Assembly (NCBI RefSeq): GCF_034930985.1 | Contig: NZ_JAYGIM010000016.1 | Coordinates: forward strand, 1 to 64,000 | DNA length: 64,000 nt | Direction of reading: 5' to 3' | Source of the DNA: Arcicella lustrica | GTDB lineage: Bacteria; Bacteroidota; Bacteroidia; Cytophagales; Spirosomataceae | Shown: one piece after another, positions 58,751-64,000 of the stretch | How the letters are laid out: each line of letters opens with the position of its first letter | Numbering within the stretch: position 1 is the stretch's first letter | Notes under the pieces: model-generated | What the model was told of the DNA's origin: nothing | Database searches by the model: none | Seen by the model: the letters and a program-made list of their open reading frames with translations, nothing else | Made by a program: the position numbers and the translations under genes

Positions 58751-61700
58751 ATGAAAATCACTTTTCCTCAAACTAATCCTAAAAATCTATTGATAGGCTT
58801 GTTTGTCGGCGCTTTTGCGATTGTCGGCATGGCAAATTCCTTTAATCATTTATCGCCAAGGCATCTATCTTCGGGCGATTCTCTTAAAAAAGACACAACG
58901 AAATTTGTTCGTTACAAAGATTTACCGCTTAAAGCTACTCGTAAGTTCAAACTCAATACCGACGAAGGCACTTGGCTTTCATTGGATGTGAGTCCTGATG
59001 CTAAAAACATCGTTTTTGACTTGATGGGCGATTTATACAGTATTCCCTTTACTGGCGGAAAAGCGATCAATATCACCAAAGGTTTGGCTTTTGATACGCA
59101 TCCACGTTATAGCCCAGACGGAAAAAAGTTGATTTTTATTTCAGACCGTAGCGGTTCGGATAATGTTTGGATGATTGATTTCGAGAAAAAAGATACCATT
59201 CAAGTAACGAAAGACCGTGACCAAAACTATGAAGCTGCTGAATGGACTCCCGATGGTAATTACATCATTTTTGCCAAAGGTCGCATGAATGTACAAATGT
59301 GGATGGTGCATAAAGATGGAGGCGGAGGCGTTCAATTAATTGACCAACCTGCCAATTTAAAAACCATCGACCCAGCCGTAAGTCCCGATGGAAGATACAT
59401 TTACTTCTCGCAACGTTCGGGAGCGTGGAATTATAATGCCATGATGCCACAGTACCAAATTGGCGTTTACGACCGTGACAATGCCAAACGCACTACTATT
59501 ACTTCAAGATACGGTTCGGCATTTTCGCCTACTTTATCAGGCGACGGTAAATGGTTGGTGTATGGTTCTCGCTTTGAAGAAAAAACAGGTTTGGTATTGA
59601 GAAATCTGGAAAGTGGCGATGAAAAATGGTTGGCGTACCCAGTACAAAGAGACGAACAGGAGTCAATCGCAACGATGGGTGTGTTGCCTTCAATGTCTTT
59701 CACGCCTGATAATCAAGCTTTAATTGCTTCTTATGGCGGAAAGATTTATAAAATTGCTATCAATGGCGGAAACCCAGTTCAGATTCCATTTAGTGTTGAT
59801 ATGGATTTAGAAATGGGACCAAGATTAGAGTTTAAGTATCCTATTTCAGATACTACTCAAACCTTAATTTCACAAATTCGTGATGCCGTTCCTTCGCCAA
59901 ATGGCAAGCAATTAGCTTTTACTTCTTTAAATCGTTTGTATGTGGCAGATTATCCAAACGGGACGCCACGCAGAATTACTAATCATGAATTTACCGAAGC
60001 AAATCCTATTTGGTCGAACGATGGAACGCAGATTGCCTTTATTACTTGGACAGCCGAGGGCGGAAATCTTTATAAAGTAAATACCAACGGAACGCCAAAC
60101 ATACAGAAACTAACGACTGTTCCAGCCTTATATTCACAACCAGTCTTTACGCAGAAAGACGATAAAATCGTTTTCATTCGTAGCAAAATGCGTACTTTCA
60201 AAGAATCGGTTGGGCCAGTTGCTAACAGTTCAGAAGATGAAATTTGTTGGATTGATGCCAAAGGCGGGGCAATTACTGTGATTGATAAAGCACAAGGCAG
60301 AAGTACACCTCATTTCGTGAAAAATTCTGATAGAATCTATTTAAGCGGAGGCGATGGTTCTTTGCAGTCGATTAAATGGGATGGAACAGACGAAAAAGTT
60401 CATGCTAAAATTACGGGAATCACTACTTATGGTATGAGTATCGAAGGTGAAGATTATGTGCATAATTGTATGTTGGGAGAAAAAATGGCGGAGGCAATGG
60501 AAGTAAACAGAGCTTCAAATGCTTCGCAAGTATTGATGTCGCCCGATGGAGATAAAGCTTTGGCACAAATCAACAATGATATTTATGTAATGACGATTCC
60601 TAAAACAGGGAAAACCGTTAATATTTCTGTTTCAGACCCAAGTTCAGCACAGTTCCCTGCACAAAAATTGACGGAGATAGGAGGGGAGTTTCCAGCTTGG
60701 TCGAGCGATGCCAAGAAAGTACATTGGTCATTAGGTCGCTTTCATTTTGTGTATGATTTAGACAAATCAAAAGCTTTTGAAGACAGTGTAAAAACAGCCA
60801 AAAAAGTACAAGAGAAAGCAAAGGCGGATTCTTTGAACAAAGTAAAAACCGATACTTTGAAAATTAAAGTAGATGTAAAAGCCAAAGCAGATTCGGTCAC
60901 TAAAAAAGTAGCAGTTAAAAAAGCTGAAACTACTTACAAGCCAGAAGAAACCGAGATAAAACTGTACTTCACAAAAGATATTCCGACAGGAAATGTATTG
61001 TTGAAAGGCGGAAGAATCATCACGATGAATGGCAATGAAGTGATAGAAAATGGGGATGTTTTGATAGAAAACAACCGAATAAAAGCGGTAGGGAAAAGTG
61101 GAAGCCTGAAAGGCGTTGGTAATGCCAAAGTAATCGACGTAAAAGGCAAAACCATCACACCGGGCTTTGTAGATACACATTCGCACATGTGGCCACAATG
61201 GGGCATTCAGAAAAACCAAGTATGGATTTATGCCACCAATTTAGCTTATGGAGTAACGACTACCCGTGACCCACAAACAGCCACAACCGACGTACTTACT
61301 TACAGCGATATGGTGGACGCAGGTAAAATGGCTGGACCAAGAGTATATTCAACTGGACCGGGGGTTGGTTTTTGGTCATACAATATCAAAGATTCAACAG
61401 GAGCAATCAATGCCTTGAAGCAGTACAGCAAATATTATAATACCAAGTACATCAAAATGTATTTGACGGGCAATCGACAAACTCGTCAATGGATTATCAA
61501 AGCGGCAAAAGACCAAAAACTAATGCCAACCACCGAAGGCGGTTTGAACTACAAATTGAACATGACCAATATGTTGGATGGCTATCCCGGACATGAACAC
61601 GCTATTCCAGTTTATCCATTGTACAACGATGTGGTGAAGTCTATCGCTTACTCTAAAATGGCAGTAACGCCTACTTTGTTGGTTGCTTATGGCGGACCTT

Positions 61701-62245
61701 TTGCTGAGATTTTTTACTTTGAAACAGAGAATCCCTATCACGACAAAAAGATGCAATACTTTATGCCTTATGAAGAATTAGCAGAAAAAACTCGTAGAGT
61801 AACAGGTTGGTTCTTGCCAGAAGAACACGTTTTTCAGAAACACGCCAAGTCGATGAAATCAATGGTAGAAAATGGTTCATTGGCAGGTATTGGTAGTCAC
61901 GGAGAATTCCAAGGTTTGGGTTATCATTGGGAATTATGGTCGATGCAAAGCGGAGGCATGAAAAACCTTGATGCCCTAAAAGTATCAACCATTCTCGGAG
62001 CAACCGCTTTAGGTTTAGATAAAGATTTGGGAAGTATCGAAAAAGGAAAATTAGCCGATTTATTAATCATGGATAAAAACCCTTTAGAAAACATTCGCAA
62101 TTCAAATACTTTGAAAATGGTCATGAAAAACGGCAGAATCTATGATGCCAATACCTTAAACGAAGTATATCCAAGCCAAAACAAACTGATTAGAAGCGAA
62201 TGGGAATTTGAAAAACCTGCGGAGAATACGGGCATTAAGGAGTAA
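58751..62245 (+). CDS. Large exported PD40-propeller amidohydrolase
   Basis: An 1164-residue two-part protein. After an N-terminal signal/anchor segment (about 11-30) come TolB/Tricorn-like PD40 propeller repeats (about 70-660; GKKLIFISDRSGSDNVWMID and PDGNYIIFAKG are typical), a lysine-rich linker (about 680-735), and an amidohydrolase domain (about 745-1150) with HxH in PGFVDTHSHMWPQWG near 809, YPGHEHAIPVYP near 935, GIGSHGEFQGLGYHWELW near 1035 and the C-terminal GSIEKGKLADLLIMDKNPLE. Members of this architecture are annotated as exported amidohydrolases/peptidases; the substrate is unknown. No break or frameshift is visible. Confidence 0.92.
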   Translation: MKITFPQTNPKNLLIGLFVGAFAIVGMANSFNHLSPRHLSSGDSLKKDTTKFVRYKDLPLKATRKFKLNTDEGTWLSLDVSPDAKNIVFDLMGDLYSIPFTGGKAINITKGLAFDTHPRYSPDGKKLIFISDRSGSDNVWMIDFEKKDTIQVTKDRDQNYEAAEWTPDGNYIIFAKGRMNVQMWMVHKDGGGGVQLIDQPANLKTIDPAVSPDGRYIYFSQRSGAWNYNAMMPQYQIGVYDRDNAKRTTITSRYGSAFSPTLSGDGKWLVYGSRFEEKTGLVLRNLESGDEKWLAYPVQRDEQESIATMGVLPSMSFTPDNQALIASYGGKIYKIAINGGNPVQIPFSVDMDLEMGPRLEFKYPISDTTQTLISQIRDAVPSPNGKQLAFTSLNRLYVADYPNGTPRRITNHEFTEANPIWSNDGTQIAFITWTAEGGNLYKVNTNGTPNIQKLTTVPALYSQPVFTQKDDKIVFIRSKMRTFKESVGPVANSSEDEICWIDAKGGAITVIDKAQGRSTPHFVKNSDRIYLSGGDGSLQSIKWDGTDEKVHAKITGITTYGMSIEGEDYVHNCMLGEKMAEAMEVNRASNASQVLMSPDGDKALAQINNDIYVMTIPKTGKTVNISVSDPSSAQFPAQKLTEIGGEFPAWSSDAKKVHWSLGRFHFVYDLDKSKAFEDSVKTAKKVQEKAKADSLNKVKTDTLKIKVDVKAKADSVTKKVAVKKAETTYKPEETEIKLYFTKDIPTGNVLLKGGRIITMNGNEVIENGDVLIENNRIKAVGKSGSLKGVGNAKVIDVKGKTITPGFVDTHSHMWPQWGIQKNQVWIYATNLAYGVTTTRDPQTATTDVLTYSDMVDAGKMAGPRVYSTGPGVGFWSYNIKDSTGAINALKQYSKYYNTKYIKMYLTGNRQTRQWIIKAAKDQKLMPTTEGGLNYKLNMTNMLDGYPGHEHAIPVYPLYNDVVKSIAYSKMAVTPTLLVAYGGPFAEIFYFETENPYHDKKMQYFMPYEELAEKTRRVTGWFLPEEHVFQKHAKSMKSMVENGSLAGIGSHGEFQGLGYHWELWSMQSGGMKNLDALKVSTILGATALGLDKDLGSIEKGKLADLLIMDKNPLENIRNSNTLKMVMKNGRIYDANTLNEVYPSQNKLIRSEWEFEKPAENTGIKE

Positions 62246-62268
62246 TAAATTAATAATAAAGCTGTCTT

Positions 62269-62305
62269 TCCTTCCGTGGTCTGTGTGCCAAAGACCACGG
62301 AAGGA
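62269..62305 (+). terminator. Strong hairpin between amidohydrolase and DUF4265 genes
   Basis: Fourteen-bp perfect arms TCCTTCCGTGGTCT/AGACCACGGAAGGA (62269-62282 and 62292-62305) with a nine-base loop. It begins 23 bp past the amidohydrolase stop. No U-tract directly follows, though ATTTTTC comes six bases later. Confidence 0.6.
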
Positions 62306-62326
62306 GAACAAATTTTTCAAAACAAG

Positions 62327-62794
62327 ATGAAAATACCAGACGATATTTATGTTAAAATATTATTTAGTTTTTATAGTGATATCTTAGAAGAAGATACTGT
62401 GGAGACAATGTGGGCGACAATTGTTGACAAAGAAAAAGGGCTTTACAAGCTCGACAGTATTCCATACTATGCTCCGCTTGTTGCCTCAGACGATATTATT
62501 TTTGCAGAGTTTGATAAACATGAAGGAATGCTGACTTACCGTAAGACAGTTGAGTATTCAGGTAACTCAACTATTCAAATTGTTCTAATGGACAAGTCAC
62601 AAGACATAAATCAAATCCGTGATATATTCAATGAACTTGGTTGTGTTTCGGAAAAAGTTAATGAAGGATATTTTACAATGGAAGTCCCCTCAACTGTTGA
62701 CTATAAAAATATCAAAAAGAAATTAGATGAGTTAGAAATGCAAGAGACAATTGGTTATGCAGAGCCTTGCTTAGCTGACGGACACCAATATTGA
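62327..62794 (+). CDS. DUF4265 family protein
   Basis: A 155-residue cytoplasmic protein from the ATG at 62327. It fits DUF4265, a small family of unknown function: VETMWATIVDKEKGLYKLDSIPYYAPLVASDDIIFAE is the core (about 24-60), followed by YSGNSTIQIVLM and a C-terminal ferredoxin-like half (GCVSEKVNEGYFTMEVPS). A GTG at 62276 would give 17 more residues but lies inside a 14-bp hairpin stem, and that extension is not conserved-looking, so it is rejected. Confidence 0.85.
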   Translation: MKIPDDIYVKILFSFYSDILEEDTVETMWATIVDKEKGLYKLDSIPYYAPLVASDDIIFAEFDKHEGMLTYRKTVEYSGNSTIQIVLMDKSQDINQIRDIFNELGCVSEKVNEGYFTMEVPSTVDYKNIKKKLDELEMQETIGYAEPCLADGHQY

Positions 62795-62814
62795 AAATGG
62801 AAACTCTTTTGCCG

Positions 62815-62841
62815 TTGCCCGTGTCAACACGGGCAATTTTT
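62815..62841 (+). terminator. Intrinsic terminator after DUF4265 gene
   Basis: Nine-bp perfect GC-rich arms TTGCCCGTG/CACGGGCAA (62815-62823 and 62828-62836), loop TCAA, then TTTTT. Confidence 0.93.
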
Positions 62842-62887
62842 CTTTTCGCATTTTTATCAAAATACTAAAACAGTAAAAAACATCATT

Positions 62888-63976
62888 ATGACACTGAACA
62901 AAATATTACTCTTTAGCTTTTTGATGATTGTTACTGCTTGCCATGGACAAGAAAAGAATAGCTCGCTTAAAGTGCCATTTGCTTCCAAGCCAAGCCCAAC
63001 AGTAATCAAAAACTTTAAATCAGTGGGATTAGCTCCTGATTTTGACACTACTCTAGTGAGCCAATACATCCGAAGTATTTTTGAGGACTCCAAAGGAAAT
63101 TTATGGTTTGGCACTATTGGCGAAGGCGTAGTGAGGTACGACAAAAAAACTTTAACCTATTTTTCTAATCCTGATGGTTTTGAAAGCAAGTCTGTTTTTT
63201 CCATTAATGAAGATAAAAAGGGCAATATGTGGTTTGGCACCGACCAAGGAGTATATAAGTATGATTCCAAATTGGCAGTAGGTAAAAGGTTTAGAAATTA
63301 TACTCAAAAAGATGGGCTAAATCATATCGACATCAGTCGAAAAAGTATTCTTGTTGATAAATCGGGTACGGTTTGGGTAGGTACGCATGGCGGAGTTTAT
63401 CAGTATAATCCATTAGCCGATAGTTTGGGTAATCCATCTTTTTCCTTATTTACTTTGCTTCCGCCTATCAATGTTGCTGGTATTATGGAAGATAAGGATG
63501 GGAATATTTGGTTTGCTTCATCTAATAAAGGTGTGTTTCGTTACGATGGCAAAACGATTGTCAATTTCAACGAAAAAGAAGGTTTGGGCGAGAACTATGC
63601 AGGAGGCATCGCACAAGACAAATTGGGTAATATGTGGTTTACCATGAAAAATGGTATCTGTAAATTTGACGGCAAAACTTTTACCGAATACACGCCCAAA
63701 GATGGCTTAGGCGGTACTGAGTTTTGGGGGATAATTATTGAACAGTCGGGTATTATATGGATTACAGCAAGAGGTAGCACTACCAGATTTGACCCATCTA
63801 TTCCATTGCCAAATCCCAAAGCATTTATGGTATTTACCCCTACCGACGGGCTAAATTGTTGTGTGCAAAGTATGTTTCAAGATAAATCAGGAAATATGTG
63901 GTGGGGTGCAGGAAGCGGACTTTTTAGATTCAACGGCACTCAGTTTTATCAAGTAAAACAGAAAGGCCCTTGGTAG
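62888..63976 (+). CDS. Two-component-regulator propeller lipoprotein without kinase
   Basis: A 362-residue predicted lipoprotein: lipobox TAC (Cys19, MIVTACHGQ) followed by a seven-bladed beta-propeller of Reg_prop repeats, recognisable as IRSIFEDSKGNLWFGTIGEGVVRYD, SINEDKKGNMWFGTDQGVYKYD, KSILVDKSGTVWVGTHGGVYQYN, and similar blades to residue 355. This is the sensory periplasmic part of hybrid two-component systems, but here it ends right after the last blade and carries no Y_Y_Y, transmembrane or kinase domain. It may be a stand-alone glycan sensor or binding protein. The stop is at 63976, inside the window. Confidence 0.9.
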   Translation: MTLNKILLFSFLMIVTACHGQEKNSSLKVPFASKPSPTVIKNFKSVGLAPDFDTTLVSQYIRSIFEDSKGNLWFGTIGEGVVRYDKKTLTYFSNPDGFESKSVFSINEDKKGNMWFGTDQGVYKYDSKLAVGKRFRNYTQKDGLNHIDISRKSILVDKSGTVWVGTHGGVYQYNPLADSLGNPSFSLFTLLPPINVAGIMEDKDGNIWFASSNKGVFRYDGKTIVNFNEKEGLGENYAGGIAQDKLGNMWFTMKNGICKFDGKTFTEYTPKDGLGGTEFWGIIIEQSGIIWITARGSTTRFDPSIPLPNPKAFMVFTPTDGLNCCVQSMFQDKSGNMWWGAGSGLFRFNGTQFYQVKQKGPW

Positions 63977-64000
63977 GATTGATAAAATGGGAGATAAAAC

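Noticed and set aside
60767..61219. 150-codon minus-strand ORF inside the propeller-amidohydrolase
   Set aside because: Antisense shadow rich in Phe, Tyr and Cys, opposite a lysine-rich coding stretch.
62276..62326. GTG at 62276 as start of the DUF4265 protein
   Set aside because: It lies inside a perfect 14-bp hairpin stem; the ATG at 62327 gives the normal family start.
1..64000. tRNA or rRNA genes
   Set aside because: No cloverleaf with a recognisable TTCGANTC arm and CCA-side stem, and no rRNA-like sequence, was seen in the gaps.

Overview
The window comes from a low-GC member of the Bacteroidota, most likely order Cytophagales. This is inferred from three tandem SusC/SusD outer-membrane pairs, lipoproteins with acidic residues just after the lipobox cysteine, several promoters of the Bacteroidota type (TTG, 19 bp, TAnnTTTG), and families such as DUF3822, two-component-regulator propeller proteins and 7TM-DISM/AraC fusions. 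The genus cannot be fixed from the sequence alone. No rRNA or tRNA gene was recognised, and there is no CRISPR array.

Layout. 1-838: the 5' part of an IS110-family transposase, cut by the window edge, with a structured non-coding end that may encode a bridge RNA. 839-5923: housekeeping and small genes (dicarboxylate symporter, SRPBCC protein, CsaA, VOC protein, DinB and its probable YafY/WYL regulator). 5924-8598: two orphan regulators, one of them a membrane protein with a C-terminal AraC domain. 8648-24514: three SusC/SusD transport operons on the minus strand, each closed by its own terminator, with no degradative enzyme beside them. 24870-34286: patatin, metallo-hydrolase, FKBP isomerase with C-terminal processing protease, N-acetyltransferase with GH20 hexosaminidase, DUF3822 with coaD. 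34276-40429: a MarR repressor divergent from an EmrA/EmrB/TolC-type efflux operon that ends in a BamA-like barrel gene. 40515-42332: flavohaemoglobin and an Rrf2/NsrR-like regulator that share an identical operator, a small nitric-oxide regulon. 42690-56649: a beta-helix carbohydrate-binding lipoprotein, alanine dehydrogenase with a divergent Lrp regulator, a FAD oxidoreductase, MutS2, YicC, DUF1080, amidohydrolase, OsmC, pirin and a PfkB sugar kinase. 56650-58750: an accessory patch with a 21-bp minisatellite, an internally duplicated unknown protein, and an antitoxin-like small gene flanked by two copies of a structured ~125-bp repeat. 58751-63976: a very large propeller-amidohydrolase, a DUF4265 protein and a propeller lipoprotein.

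The best-supported regulatory logic is the shared operator AATAAAAGA-N8-TCTTTTATT upstream of both hmp and the rrf2-type gene, and the MarR half-site palindrome that overlaps the efflux promoter. The least explained structures are the 21-bp minisatellite, the repeat-gene-repeat cassette whose hairpin shows a compensatory base change, the non-coding end of the IS110 element, and long inverted repeats upstream of susC and regulator genes. No obvious anti-phage or biosynthetic system was found.
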